Assembly: GCA_027622275.1 (NCBI GenBank)
Contig: JAQBZB010000002.1
Location: forward strand, 36,696 to 100,695
Direction: 5' to 3'
DNA length: 64,000 nt
Source: Planctomycetota bacterium
Lineage (GTDB): Bacteria > Planctomycetota > Planctomycetia > Pirellulales > Pirellulaceae
This document shows, one piece after another, positions 1-8,778 of the stretch (positions are counted from its first letter, which is position 1; each line of letters starts with the position of its first letter). The position numbers and the translations under genes were made by a program. Below the pieces are notes generated by a model. That model searched no databases, was not told the origin of the DNA, and was given only the letters and a program-made list of their open reading frames with translations.

Positions 1-779
1 TCTGCGGCGAATCGGTTACACAGAATTGCGGTCAGGTAGGGTTGCCCATCAGTCCACCTGAGCACGCCCTGGACGATCGCATCACCCAGACCTGCGTCGT
101 CGCGGTTGACCGCGTTGCGCAGTGCGGACATGTCATCCCGCTGGGCATTGAAATCTCGCAACTCGATCGTGCGACCGACATTGTAAGGTGTGGTCCTTGT
201 ATCCTTAATGAGTTCGTGTGGACTGGCCACGCCGACCAGACAGAACGTGATCGACGCGAACTCCGGAGTTTTGCCTCGTTGATTGTACATGGAACGGATC
301 GCCGCAAAGAAATCGTCGGTATACGGCAGCTTCAGCGTTTGATCGATCTCGTCGACGACAATGACGATGGGCTGGTTGACGTGCGGGGCAACGGCGTCAC
401 GGAAGAACGCCTGCAGCCGCTGATTTGAAGTTGTCTCGTCAGAGTCCGACCACCATTGTTTGACATCGACCTGCACTCGCAGCGCCCGAACGATGTCGCG
501 CAGCAGCCCCTGATACCAGTCATCGAGCGATTCCGGCGTGCCCATGTCCTGCAAATCGACCTGAGCGACTAGCACGCCCTCGCGGTCAAGCTGGTCCGCA
601 ACATGAGCCATGAGACTCGATTTTCCCATCTGTCGGCAGCTGAGGATGTTGCAGTATTCCCTGTCCAGCAGCAGTTTGAGGACCTGAGCGTCCTCTGGTC
701 TCTCGATGTAGACATGGCGACCAGGCACCAGCGTTCCGCCGGCCTGTAACAAATGCGTGATCGACTCCCGCTCCGGCAT
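1..779 (-). CDS. AAA-like ATPase (AAA_35 type), 3' end outside window
   Basis: Reading the minus strand from the ATG at 779 gives an uninterrupted frame of at least 259 residues to the window edge, so the gene is partial. It has a Walker A-like segment CRQMGKSSL (about 48-56, Lys53) and a Walker B stretch IVIVVDEID (138-146, Asp143-Glu144), the layout of AAA_35 P-loop ATPases that follow CHAT or TIR effectors. Its N-terminus (PGRHVYIERPED) matches the start of the AAA module in the preceding gene, so the two ATPases look paralogous. The start codon shares one base with the upstream stop (TGATG), which implies translational coupling. It is probably a partner or signal-sensing NTPase of the CHAT-TIR protein. 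The C-terminal domain, which might reveal the sensor, lies outside the window. Confidence 0.8.
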   Translation of the reverse strand, partial: MPERESITHLLQAGGTLVPGRHVYIERPEDAQVLKLLLDREYCNILSCRQMGKSSLMAHVADQLDREGVLVAQVDLQDMGTPESLDDWYQGLLRDIVRALRVQVDVKQWWSDSDETTSNQRLQAFFRDAVAPHVNQPIVIVVDEIDQTLKLPYTDDFFAAIRSMYNQRGKTPEFASITFCLVGVASPHELIKDTRTTPYNVGRTIELRDFNAQRDDMSALRNAVNRDDAGLGDAIVQGVLRWTDGQPYLTAILCNRFAA

Positions 780-2965
780 CACGGATTTCCCCAGAAGCGC
801 GCGTAGAGTGCAGTCGAGGCTACCGGACGACCGTCTTCCATGCGAACAAGGCCGGCCGCCTGAAGCCGATATCGCGCATTATCATCAGGCAACTGATTGA
901 AGCGTACGATGCGCTGCATTCCCTCGATCAGTTCCGGGCGTTCCTGCATTCTTGACAACAACGTTTGAAGATGGTCGGAGAACGGACTGTGCTGGTCTGT
1001 CGCGTGCAACTGCAGATGCAACAATCCCGGGGAATTCGCGCGACTCAGTTCGTAGAACGCGAGTTGCGTCAGATATGGATGACCGCCCAGGAACTCGTTC
1101 ACGTCGTTCACGTCTGCGTCGGACAGCAGCATGCCATACCGCTCGTTGAGCGCCTGGCACTCGCCTATCTGAAACCACGGGAGACGGATCGGCGGACTCA
1201 CATTAAACGGCGATTGGTATTGATCGACCATCAGCAAGTGAGGTTCTGTCGAAATCGCGAGCAGCAGGCCCACGTCCTTCCACATGGAACCAACTTTACC
1301 GCGGGCGTTGTGCCAGCCACGAATCATGCCAAAGAAGTCGCTACGGTACGGCGCTTCGAAGACCCGGTCCACTTCGTCCATGACCAGCGTAATCGGTGCG
1401 TCAATCACCTTGAGGACATGGTCTTCGAGGAACCAGGTCATCTCGTTGGGACTGCTGATGTCCCCGACATCAGCAGTCATCCTGAATTCTCGCAAGAACG
1501 CCCTCGCTAATTCGCGAAGCAGGTCGGCGAGGGTGTCGAATCGCGATTTGTCAATCAGCGACAGGTCAACGGAAGCAAAGTGCCGGCTGTGCCGACTGCA
1601 CTGATCCAGACAGCGGTTCAACAGGCTGCTCTTTCCCGACTGTCGGCTGCCAAGCAGGACCGTGGTTTCCCCCGTGCGTGCGACTCGGGCGAGTGCCTCC
1701 GCATCAATCGACCGTTCGAGATACAGCGGGTCGTCCGGCCGCATGGCGCCGCCGGGCGTATGAATTGAGTTCAGGTCGATGACGGCCGGGGCCGGTGCGC
1801 GTTTCCCGGCCGCGGCGGCCTTTTTCGGTCGTTGGGCCTGCACGCCGTCGGCCATCCCAGTGATCTCTTGGAGCAAGCCTTCCGAATCGGCGTCCGATTC
1901 CCAGTTGCGCCACTGGTATGAACGCAAATACGCGCCCAACACATAACCCAACTCGCCCCTGGAATATCTGACACGGACCGGTGCGAGGCGGGGCCGGCCT
2001 GTCCTGTGCTGATAGGTGCGAGCTATCAGCACCTCTTCATGGACCATGTCGCTCTGCACGGATGTCTCTGAGAGCAGGACAACGAATACGTCAGACTCCT
2101 CGATCGTGCGAGGAATTTCGTCCTTCCAGTTCTCCCCCAGCTGCATCCGTTCATCCAGAAACGCCGTGTGCCCGGCGGCCGTCAGCTGATCAGTCAACCA
2201 GCCGGCCAGCTTATGATCGTCGGGATTGCCATGTGCGTAGGAGATAAAGAATCGTGCCGACTGCGGCGAACTGCCCGCAGCCTTGTTTCTTGCTTTTGTC
2301 TTTCGAGAAGACCGCTTCGGCGAATTGGATTTCTTGGCTGTCGGCGGTTCCACATCGTGTCGCTGCTGATCGGGCTGGACCAGTACGATGCCGGTCGGAT
2401 CGACGCCGGCGCGGGCGACGAGTTCCGGCGTCGATTCTTCGGGGATGTCGTCGAGCATCAAGGCCGACCGACCGAGATCAAACGCCGTCTGGATCGAACG
2501 GCCGAAGCCAACTGCGCGATAAAAGGCTGCCGCGAACTTGATGGCGGCCTCGTCTCCCACGGCGCGGTTCATGCCGACCGCGCAGTCGATCACTTGCGTG
2601 ATCGCTTCGGCCTGCGGCCGCGAGAAGCAGGCGTTCAGGACGACCAAACGCAGGTTGTCTTTCAACACGCTCAGCAGGTGGACGAGCGCCTCTTTCGAGA
2701 CCGGCTTGGGGTTGCCCTGGCTGTCGAGCAGTACCAGTTCCTCGGACTCGGTGCCGTGCCCGCTGAAGTGCAGGACGTGCGGACGGTGTTCCAGCAGGGC
2801 TTGCTGCAAGTCGTCGGGACGCACGGCCCATCGCGAGATGACTTCGAGCGAGTCCCGATAATCGGCCGCACGGATCTTCGTCGTGATCTCGCGAATCTCC
2901 TCGTCCAGGCTTAACGGCGAGACCTTGGGACTCGCGGCGAGAAAGAGCACGCAGATCTTTTCCAT
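779..2965 (-). CDS. CHAT protease-TIR-AAA three-domain protein
   Basis: This 728-aa cytosolic protein has three modules. Residues 1-200 are a CHAT (caspase-like) peptidase with the His motif HFSGHG (66-71) and the Cys motif LNACFS (110-115, Cys113). Residues about 236-372 form a TIR/TIR_2 domain starting FFISYAHG, with candidate NADase glutamates Glu310/311 in VHEEV. Residues about 395-728 are an AAA_35 ATPase with Walker A GSRQSGKSS (439-447) and Walker B LVMDEVD (527-533). A basic Ser/Lys-rich linker (about 208-235) separates CHAT from TIR. There is no signal peptide or membrane segment. CHAT and TIR domains are both effector enzymes in bacterial conflict and cell-death systems, so finding both in one chain with a STAND-like ATPase suggests an inducible suicide or signalling device. 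The stop overlaps the start of the next AAA gene. The function is inferred, while the domain calls are strong. Confidence 0.85.
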   Translation of the reverse strand: MEKICVLFLAASPKVSPLSLDEEIREITTKIRAADYRDSLEVISRWAVRPDDLQQALLEHRPHVLHFSGHGTESEELVLLDSQGNPKPVSKEALVHLLSVLKDNLRLVVLNACFSRPQAEAITQVIDCAVGMNRAVGDEAAIKFAAAFYRAVGFGRSIQTAFDLGRSALMLDDIPEESTPELVARAGVDPTGIVLVQPDQQRHDVEPPTAKKSNSPKRSSRKTKARNKAAGSSPQSARFFISYAHGNPDDHKLAGWLTDQLTAAGHTAFLDERMQLGENWKDEIPRTIEESDVFVVLLSETSVQSDMVHEEVLIARTYQHRTGRPRLAPVRVRYSRGELGYVLGAYLRSYQWRNWESDADSEGLLQEITGMADGVQAQRPKKAAAAGKRAPAPAVIDLNSIHTPGGAMRPDDPLYLERSIDAEALARVARTGETTVLLGSRQSGKSSLLNRCLDQCSRHSRHFASVDLSLIDKSRFDTLADLLRELARAFLREFRMTADVGDISSPNEMTWFLEDHVLKVIDAPITLVMDEVDRVFEAPYRSDFFGMIRGWHNARGKVGSMWKDVGLLLAISTEPHLLMVDQYQSPFNVSPPIRLPWFQIGECQALNERYGMLLSDADVNDVNEFLGGHPYLTQLAFYELSRANSPGLLHLQLHATDQHSPFSDHLQTLLSRMQERPELIEGMQRIVRFNQLPDDNARYRLQAAGLVRMEDGRPVASTALYARFWGNP

Positions 2966-3574
2966 GTGAGCTGCCTACACGCGAATTGGGCCTGGGCGGT
3001 CCGACCGGACCTACGCGGAGAGCCTAACACCTGCTGCTGCGAAAATAAACGGGGCGTCATTCCTTGGATTGATGGTCGCCTAGCGTTTTACACCGTCGAC
3101 AACCTCTGTCGACCCCGCCGGAGCGACCGCTTATGTCATGACGAGCGAGGCTTCTGTTGCCTGATTCATGGTGCGAGCTGACGTCGCTTGCCCTCGGTTT
3201 TCGGCAGCGGTTGCACGCTTCGATCGGCAACGCCCCCTCCAGAAACATTGACTTCGTTGCGTGCTCCTAACTAACCGTCCGGGTGCAGAAAGCTGCATGG
3301 TGCTAACTGACACAGGACAAAACGTCCTGAGTCACGAACGCACGCTGCCGAGATGGCCGAGGTGATTGCGTCATGAGCGCAAGCGACTGGGGTTCGAGAC
3401 TCGGTCGCTGCCACGTCGCTGCTACAAACACCGGAGATGTTTTCAAACGCTGTGGATGAAGAGTATTGGGCAGCGGCGTTCTCTTGTTTGATGCCGTCGA
3501 TGGGTTTGGATACTTGAATGATTTCTGAGAGGAACTGGCGGACGTTGACCGAATCGTTGCTCCTGCCGGGCGTC
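2966..3574. other. Non-coding gap of about 600 bp
   Basis: The gap between the start of the CHAT-TIR gene and the stop of the sulfatase gene holds no convincing coding region on either strand. It contains a short perfect hairpin (CAGGAC 3313-3318 with GTCCTG 3324-3329) followed directly by the tRNA-like segment at 3341-3413. The CHAT-TIR promoter should lie near 2970-3050, but no clear -35/-10 pair was recognised. Confidence 0.5.
3341..3413 (+). other. tRNA-like element (degenerate, not a canonical tRNA)
   Basis: The segment carries tRNA hallmarks in the right order. A D-arm/A-box-like run (GATGGCCGAGGTGA) is followed by a perfect 5-bp stem TTGCG/CGCAA with a 7-base loop TCATGAG. Then comes a hairpin whose apex is GGTTCGAGAC, a good match to the T-loop/B-box. 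It ends in GCTGCCA. The 5' side does not pair with the 3' side to form an acceptor stem. The loop lacks the invariant U33, and the T-arm stem is too long (10 bp) with an 8-base loop. It is best read as a tRNA-derived relic or tRNA-like RNA. Confidence 0.3.
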
Positions 3575-5002
3575 CTATCGGAAATCCTGCGACCAATTCG
3601 CGGTATTGATGCCGCTGCGAATCCGCCATTCGCGCAGCACGCTCAGCAGTTCCTGCTTCATTGTGGCGGCGTTGGGATCGGACCAGAGGTTGTTGACTTC
3701 GTCTGCGTCGTGAAGCAAATCGAATAGTTGGCCGTACGGTTCATCCAGGAAGTGGACCAGCTTCCAGGCTTTGTTGCGGACCATCGTCATGAACTCGCAG
3801 CCGGTCAGAATCCCATCCTTGATCTGTTCGGCAAAGACAAAGTTGCGTCCGTTCCAATCGGCTCCTTCCAAGGCGTCGAGCATCGAGACGGCTTCGAGTG
3901 TCGGCGGTACTTTGATGCCCGCCAGTTCCAGAATCGTCGGCCCAAGATCCATCTGCTGGCACAACGAGTCGACCTTGCGCGCCGGGAATCGGCCTGGTGC
4001 CCAAACGGTCAGCGGAATGCGCGTGATCAGATCGTACATCGTCCACTTTTGGCTGTGTCCGTGATCCGTCAGGCAGTCGCCGTGATCGGACGTGAAGATG
4101 ATGATCGAATTGTCGAGGTAGCCGTTCCGCTCGAGAGCTTCCAAGATCTGCCCGACCTTCTCGTCGATCATCGTCACGTTGGCGAGATAGTACGCCCGCT
4201 GCAAGTGCCGCTGTTCGTGCGTCGGATTCAAATCAAGGACGACCGAATCGTGATCGATCTCGTTATTGTGCTCGCGCAACTCCTTGAAGGCGGGCGGCTG
4301 GTGATCGAGTTCTTCTTGCGTTACTTCGAGCAGCGGCAGGTCTTTCTTCAGATATGGCTCGGCGTAACGCGGCACCGGGTCGTACGGCGGATGCGGGCCG
4401 GGGAAGCCGATTTGCAGGAACAGCGGCTGGGTATTCGGATAGCTGTCGATCCACCAGACGGCCATGTCACCGACGAAGTTGTCGGGATGTGTGTCCTCGG
4501 GCAGTTCCCATTCAAAGGCCCCCAGCCGCGTGCGATAGTCGGCTCGCTGACGGTATAGCTCGCGCTGCTGTTTGATCAGGCCGCGGAAGCGAAGCGCCTT
4601 GTCCCATTCGTCGAAGTAGTAGCGGCCTTCGAGATAACGGTCCTTGTTCTCGACCACATAGCGCTCGTCGAAGCCAAGTTCCGTTTCGAACGGCCAAGTG
4701 TGCATCTTGCCGACGTTCGTGCAGTGATATCCGGCATCGTTCAGCAACTCGATCCACGAGCGACGCCAGCGATCGGCGTTCTTGAGAATGCCGGTCGTGT
4801 GTGGATAGTAGCCTTTGAACAAGCTGCCCCGCGCCGGAGCGCAAGACGCGGCCGTGACGTGGCAATCCGTGAACGCAACGCCTTCCGTGACCAAGCGGTC
4901 CAGGTTCGGCGTGTCCATGTAGTCAAAGCCGAGCGCGCGGATCGTGTCGTAGCGTTGTTGATCGGTGATGATAAAGATGATATTGGGGCGTGTGTCTGTC
5001 AC
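3575..5002 (-). CDS. Sulfatase (arylsulfatase family)
   Basis: This type I sulfatase hydrolyses sulfate esters, probably of sulfated polysaccharides, an activity greatly expanded in planctomycetes. The N-terminus PNIIFIITDQQR contributes metal ligands. The maturation motif CAPAR sits at residues 54-58 (Cys54 would become formylglycine). FTSDHGD and the C-terminal RNKAWKLVHF are typical of the family. The length of about 475 aa is normal. A GTG start at 5002 is preferred over the upstream ATG at 5080 because it has GGAG about 9 bases upstream and puts the conserved start of the domain near residue 6. No signal peptide is visible with this start, so the enzyme may be cytoplasmic. No anaerobic maturase or FGE gene is nearby. 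Confidence 0.88.
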   Translation of the reverse strand: MTDTRPNIIFIITDQQRYDTIRALGFDYMDTPNLDRLVTEGVAFTDCHVTAASCAPARGSLFKGYYPHTTGILKNADRWRRSWIELLNDAGYHCTNVGKMHTWPFETELGFDERYVVENKDRYLEGRYYFDEWDKALRFRGLIKQQRELYRQRADYRTRLGAFEWELPEDTHPDNFVGDMAVWWIDSYPNTQPLFLQIGFPGPHPPYDPVPRYAEPYLKKDLPLLEVTQEELDHQPPAFKELREHNNEIDHDSVVLDLNPTHEQRHLQRAYYLANVTMIDEKVGQILEALERNGYLDNSIIIFTSDHGDCLTDHGHSQKWTMYDLITRIPLTVWAPGRFPARKVDSLCQQMDLGPTILELAGIKVPPTLEAVSMLDALEGADWNGRNFVFAEQIKDGILTGCEFMTMVRNKAWKLVHFLDEPYGQLFDLLHDADEVNNLWSDPNAATMKQELLSVLREWRIRSGINTANWSQDFR

Positions 5003-5090
5003 GCAGCGCGCTCCGATTGATTCGCGTATCGGCACTTCACGGACAGCAACCCAGCCTAGCCAATTGCGTCCGCGACACAATGGGCAGCTG

Positions 5091-5114
5091 GTTCCCAGGC
5101 TCCCGCCTGGGAAC
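5091..5114. repeat. Perfect 10-bp hairpin (GTTCCCAGGC/GCCTGGGAAC)
   Basis: The sequence GTTCCCAGGC (5091-5100), a 4-base loop, then GCCTGGGAAC (5105-5114) forms a perfect stem between the DUF1559 stop and the sulfatase start. No T-run follows on either side, so it is not an obvious intrinsic terminator. It resembles a dispersed short palindrome. Confidence 0.6.
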
Positions 5115-5125
5115 GAGTAGCGTGG

Positions 5126-6070
5126 TTACGGGCTGACGGACTTCCCGTCGGCTCGCTCGCCTAGCCAGCGAAACGTGTTGTAATCGATCGTCTCGGCCAG
5201 GAAATGTACCGATCCGTCACATGCGACAAAGTTAATACCGCCAGGATGCAGGCTGGAAAAGTTGACGATGTGATTCGTGCTGTTGGGCGTGTGATGCATC
5301 GCCATCATGGTGCCCATCGCCGGTTGTCCAACGTGCCCCAAGACGAGTGATCCGGCAGCCTCCGTCATCGCCATCATGCCCGCCGGACGCATCGCGCCAG
5401 GAATCGCCGCGTACCAAGTCGAGTGAGCGTCGACGATCGAACCGCCCGCCATGAAGCGATGCCGCTGTGTCCGCTCGCCAATCATGATCGTATTCGAAGT
5501 ACCATCGAGGATGTCCGCCAATCGAACCTGGCTGTTGCGGTAAAAGATCCCCGGCCCCATCGGTTTGCCGGGTGTCATCGTGACACTGCCGTAACCCATG
5601 ATGCCCACGTAGTTCGCCGTCGCGATCTCGTAAGTCGTGCCGCCACTCGTGACTTCGAAAGTGTCGGTTCCCGAATCGGTCGGACAGCGAAATCCCGGGA
5701 GCTGTTCTTCGCCATGATGAACATTGTGCGTATCTCGGCAGTCTTCGCTGAACTCAAAGTGATCGTGGAGCGAGCTTTGTTCGATGAACGGCAACAACAA
5801 CGCTCCCCAAGCGAATCCGTGTCCCGTCTCGGCCGAGGCGGGATCGGTTTCAGTCACGCCATTGGCAAGATAACCAGGCGGGAAGACTTTGTACGTGTCG
5901 TGATAGTGGTGCAGCGAAAGGCCTATTTGTTTGAGGTTGTTCGTGCAGCTCATACGCCGCGCCGCCTCACGAGCGGCCTGCACCGCGGGCAGCAACAAAG
6001 CCACCAGAATCCCGATAATGGCGATGACCACGAGCAGTTCAATTAATGTAAAACCATGACGTCGATTCAT
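5126..6070 (-). CDS. DUF1559 protein with prepilin-type N-terminus
   Basis: This 314-aa member belongs to the large planctomycete DUF1559 (SBP_bac_10) family. The class III signal peptide is clear: RRHGFTLIELLVVIAIIGIL at 3-22 with Gly6/Phe7 cleavage and Glu11. It is followed by AAREAARRMSCTNNLKQIGL. The C-terminus carries the hallmark H-x9-DG motif (HPGGINFVACDG). A prepilin peptidase should process it, and it is probably surface-exposed in a pseudopilus-like structure, but its role is unknown. The ATG at 6070 is chosen over a longer frame because AAGGAGA lies about 8 bases upstream and it starts right at the prepilin signal. Met-rich patches (MMAMTE, MGTMMAMHH) in the C-terminal half are notable. 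Confidence 0.9.
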   Translation of the reverse strand: MNRRHGFTLIELLVVIAIIGILVALLLPAVQAAREAARRMSCTNNLKQIGLSLHHYHDTYKVFPPGYLANGVTETDPASAETGHGFAWGALLLPFIEQSSLHDHFEFSEDCRDTHNVHHGEEQLPGFRCPTDSGTDTFEVTSGGTTYEIATANYVGIMGYGSVTMTPGKPMGPGIFYRNSQVRLADILDGTSNTIMIGERTQRHRFMAGGSIVDAHSTWYAAIPGAMRPAGMMAMTEAAGSLVLGHVGQPAMGTMMAMHHTPNSTNHIVNFSSLHPGGINFVACDGSVHFLAETIDYNTFRWLGERADGKSVSP

Positions 6071-6266
6071 GACAGTTCTCCTTCGATGTAACGAGGCAGG
6101 ATCGCTTGTCGCAAGAACGCGATTCATCAAACGTATCGGCGCGCACTGGGAAGCGATTGGTACGTGGTGAGACTCGGCGAAGGCGATCCCCACCGAGTTG
6201 AGTCCGCGAAATGCCGGCATGTCAGCATGTCGGCGGCCGACGCGAAAAACAACGACAGCGGTGTCG

Positions 6267-6914
6267 CTACACCACGATGCGGGGAGGCGGAATCGGAGGA
6301 GAAGGGAAAGGAGATTCGAAGGATTCGTCAAGCGTTTGAAGCCATCGGCCCGCCGCACCGTCAAAGCTCCAATTGTCCGGCAGCGGCTCGCAGATCGCGG
6401 AGCCGAACACTGCGATGTACTTCGACAATCCGCGACATCGATTCAAGTCGCTGATCAGCACCACGCGGGCCAGTGCCTCGCGCTCGCGGGCAACTGCGCA
6501 CGCATCGGCATCGTCAGCTTGTTCGCTCTCGTGACGGCAACATAACTTCGGCTCCTTCACCAGCGGACGATCCGGGGACGTTGCTAGCAGCTCGATGAGA
6601 AACGCTGGCGGTGTCACGTCGTTGACTTTCGCCCAGGCAAGCCGCTGGGCAACCGAGGTACAGCAACAACTTTGCCAGCACTGGGCGGCCGACGAACAGC
6701 CACACCTCCCGCCCTGACACGGAAAGGCCTGCGATGACGCTTGCTTCGGCTCCGGTAGCACCACGATTCCGAGCGACGAAATCAGCACTCCGGCGAACGC
6801 CAGAATACTGGCGGCACCGCGAAAGATCCGGCTCGTGAAGCGTATCTTGCGTGCGAACATGGCTCCGATCACGGTATTCCAGTCAAAGCGTGTTGCCAAA
6901 CGGGCGTGAACCAA
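6267..6914 (-). CDS. Cys-rich single-pass membrane protein, planctomycete hypothetical
   Basis: The frame encodes 215 aa from a TTG at 6914, or 197 aa from the ATG at 6860; the start is uncertain. A hydrophobic segment (AASILAFAGVLISSLGIVVL) near the N-terminus acts as an anchor or signal. Just after it comes a dense Cys cluster (FPCQGGRCGCSSAAQCWQSC and two further Cys) followed by QRLAWAKVNDV. I recall similar small planctomycete proteins with this Cys block, often found near heavy-metal or redox genes, but no function is established. The Cys block looks metal-binding (inference). It stands alone between the DUF1559 gene and ompH. Confidence 0.6.
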   Translation of the reverse strand: MVHARLATRFDWNTVIGAMFARKIRFTSRIFRGAASILAFAGVLISSLGIVVLPEPKQASSQAFPCQGGRCGCSSAAQCWQSCCCTSVAQRLAWAKVNDVTPPAFLIELLATSPDRPLVKEPKLCCRHESEQADDADACAVAREREALARVVLISDLNRCRGLSKYIAVFGSAICEPLPDNWSFDGAAGRWLQTLDESFESPFPSPPIPPPRIVV

Positions 6915-7161
6915 TCTCGTGAACCAATCTCGCGCCGCCGGCGTAACGACAGGAGATATCCAGGAAGGAAAGAGGATGCTAGTGGCAAGCGGGCAGGCGG
7001 CAAATTGCTGAGGAAAGGTGCCCGCTAGACAGGAAATTTCTGGCCTTTACGCGACCACCCTTTCTCGGCACAATACCGCCCCACTAACAGATTTGGGGGA
7101 GTCTCGCCGGATGAGGCTCACGGTTCACGGACGAATTCGTTTACAGCAAGGAGTGCTGAAC

Positions 7162-7812
7162 GTGAGAAATTCTCTTCTCTTCGCTACTGCGGTAGCGGCT
7201 ATCTTGATTGGTGCGGGCATCTTGATCGACTCGGGTGCCAACGCGCAAGGACAAGCCGGGGCTCCCCGCGCGGGTGGCACCAATGTCGCGGTCATTGATG
7301 TCGGCTACATCTTCAAAAACGCAGCCCGCTTCAAGCAGTCGATGGACGATATCAAAAACGACGACGAAAAGTTCAAGCAAGAAATCCTCGCCAAGCAGGA
7401 GGCCATGCAAGCCGGCGTGCAGAATTTGCAGAAGATCCCGAAAGGCTCGCCCGAGTACCAGATCCTCGAAGAACAACTCGCTGGGGATCAGACGAAGCTT
7501 CGCTTGGACATGGCTCGCAAACAGAAGGATCGAATTGAACAAGAAGCGAAGGTCTACTTCAACGCCTATCGGGAGCTGGAGGATCACATCAACCGATTCG
7601 CCACAACGTACGGGATCGATATCGTGCTTCGATTCAACGCGGAAGATATGGACCCCTCGCAGCCGGAATCGGTCTTGAACGGCATCAATCGATTTGTGGT
7701 CTATCAACGAGACCTGGACATTACGGTCCCCATTCTCGATCAGATGAACCGCAATACGCCGCCGCGAACGAGCGCGGGCACCAACCGTCCGCCGTTCCAG
7801 CCGCCTCGTTAG
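7162..7812 (+). CDS. OmpH/Skp-like periplasmic chaperone
   Basis: This 216-aa exported protein has a signal peptide (residues 1-29, ending GANAQG) and a Skp-like body. That body has VAVIDVGYIFKNAARF at the start, then a long charged helical hairpin rich in Lys/Glu/Gln (about 60-150), then a hydrophobic beta end (IDIVLRFN). It should chaperone unfolded outer-membrane proteins in the periplasm. The GTG at 7162 is chosen because AAGGAG lies 8 bases upstream and the signal peptide starts there; a longer frame from 7018 adds an implausible N-terminus. It has a Pro/Thr-rich tail. It heads the lpxC-lpxA operon, the usual OmpH-Lpx association. It is 50-odd bases from lpxC. Confidence 0.85.
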   Translation: MRNSLLFATAVAAILIGAGILIDSGANAQGQAGAPRAGGTNVAVIDVGYIFKNAARFKQSMDDIKNDDEKFKQEILAKQEAMQAGVQNLQKIPKGSPEYQILEEQLAGDQTKLRLDMARKQKDRIEQEAKVYFNAYRELEDHINRFATTYGIDIVLRFNAEDMDPSQPESVLNGINRFVVYQRDLDITVPILDQMNRNTPPRTSAGTNRPPFQPPR

Positions 7813-7868
7813 CGAGGGGCGGTTCGCTGAGTTCGGCGATTCCTTTCATCTTGATGATCAGCAGTTGA

Positions 7869-8744
7869 ATGCTTCCTCTTCGTTCGCAACACACGATTGC
7901 CAAGCCGGTCGAAGTGACTGGCTTTGGGTACTGGAGTGGTCAAGACATTCGAGTCGAGTTCCGTCCCGCGGATGTCGGGACGGGACTCGTCTTCGTCAGG
8001 CGAGACCTTGCCTCGTTACCACGGATTCCGGCCTTGGTCGCGAATCGAATTGAAACGCCCCTTCGGACAACGCTTGTATCGAATGGCAATTCGGTCGAGA
8101 TGGTCGAGCATGTGTTGGCTGCCTGCGCCGGACTGGAACTTGACAATTGCGAGATCTGGGTCGATCAATCTGAAATGCCAGGTTGTGATGGTTCAGCCCA
8201 GGCGTTTGTTGACGCCCTGACGAAAGCTGGAATCGTCGAGCAGGACGCGCTTCGCGAGCGGCTTGTCGTGATGGACGTGACGCGAGTTGGCGACGACGAG
8301 AGTTGGGTCGAAATTCGTCCGTGGCCTCGTGGCGGATTCAAGGTGAAGTATCGCCTCGATTACGGTTCCGAGAACGCTATCGGACGTCAAACTATTGAGT
8401 TGGCGGTCACACCGGAAACGTTTTGCCGCGAACTTGCAGGGGCACGAACATTTCTACTCGAATCAGAGGCCGAGTGGCTTCGCAGCCGCGGTCTCGGGAC
8501 GCGAGTAACGGTACAAGATTTGGTGGTCTTTGGTGACGAAGGCCCGATTGGTAACGAACTGCGATTCGAAGACGAATGCGTTCGACACAAAACACTCGAC
8601 TTGGTCGGTGATTTCGCGCTTGCTGGATGTGAAATTGTCGGCCAAGTGATTGCTCATCGGAGTGGCCATCGGCTGAACGCAGAGCTTGTTCGCGTGTTGC
8701 TGGCGGAAGGTGAAGTGGTCGGTGAGCAGCGACGGACGGCGTGA
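7869..8744 (+). CDS. lpxC: UDP-3-O-acyl-N-acetylglucosamine deacetylase
   Basis: LpxC carries out the committed zinc-dependent deacetylation step in lipid A synthesis. Key residues are present. VEHVLAA gives catalytic Glu80 and zinc ligand His81. RHKTLDLVGD gives ligands His240 and Asp244. AHRSGHRLN gives His267. At 291 aa it is only slightly shorter than the usual 300 or so. The N-terminus starts directly with the domain (QHTIAKPVEVTGFGYWSG). It belongs to ompH-lpxC-lpxA-oxidoreductase. Full conservation of catalytic residues supports real lipid A-type chemistry in this organism. Confidence 0.93.
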   Translation: MLPLRSQHTIAKPVEVTGFGYWSGQDIRVEFRPADVGTGLVFVRRDLASLPRIPALVANRIETPLRTTLVSNGNSVEMVEHVLAACAGLELDNCEIWVDQSEMPGCDGSAQAFVDALTKAGIVEQDALRERLVVMDVTRVGDDESWVEIRPWPRGGFKVKYRLDYGSENAIGRQTIELAVTPETFCRELAGARTFLLESEAEWLRSRGLGTRVTVQDLVVFGDEGPIGNELRFEDECVRHKTLDLVGDFALAGCEIVGQVIAHRSGHRLNAELVRVLLAEGEVVGEQRRTA

Positions 8745-8778
8745 CACGGAAGTCACGTCGCGACTGATAACAATTGAG

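Noticed and set aside
5091..5114. The palindromes as intrinsic terminators
   Set aside because: None of the strong hairpins in the window is followed by a run of T on the relevant strand, so they are treated as repeats.
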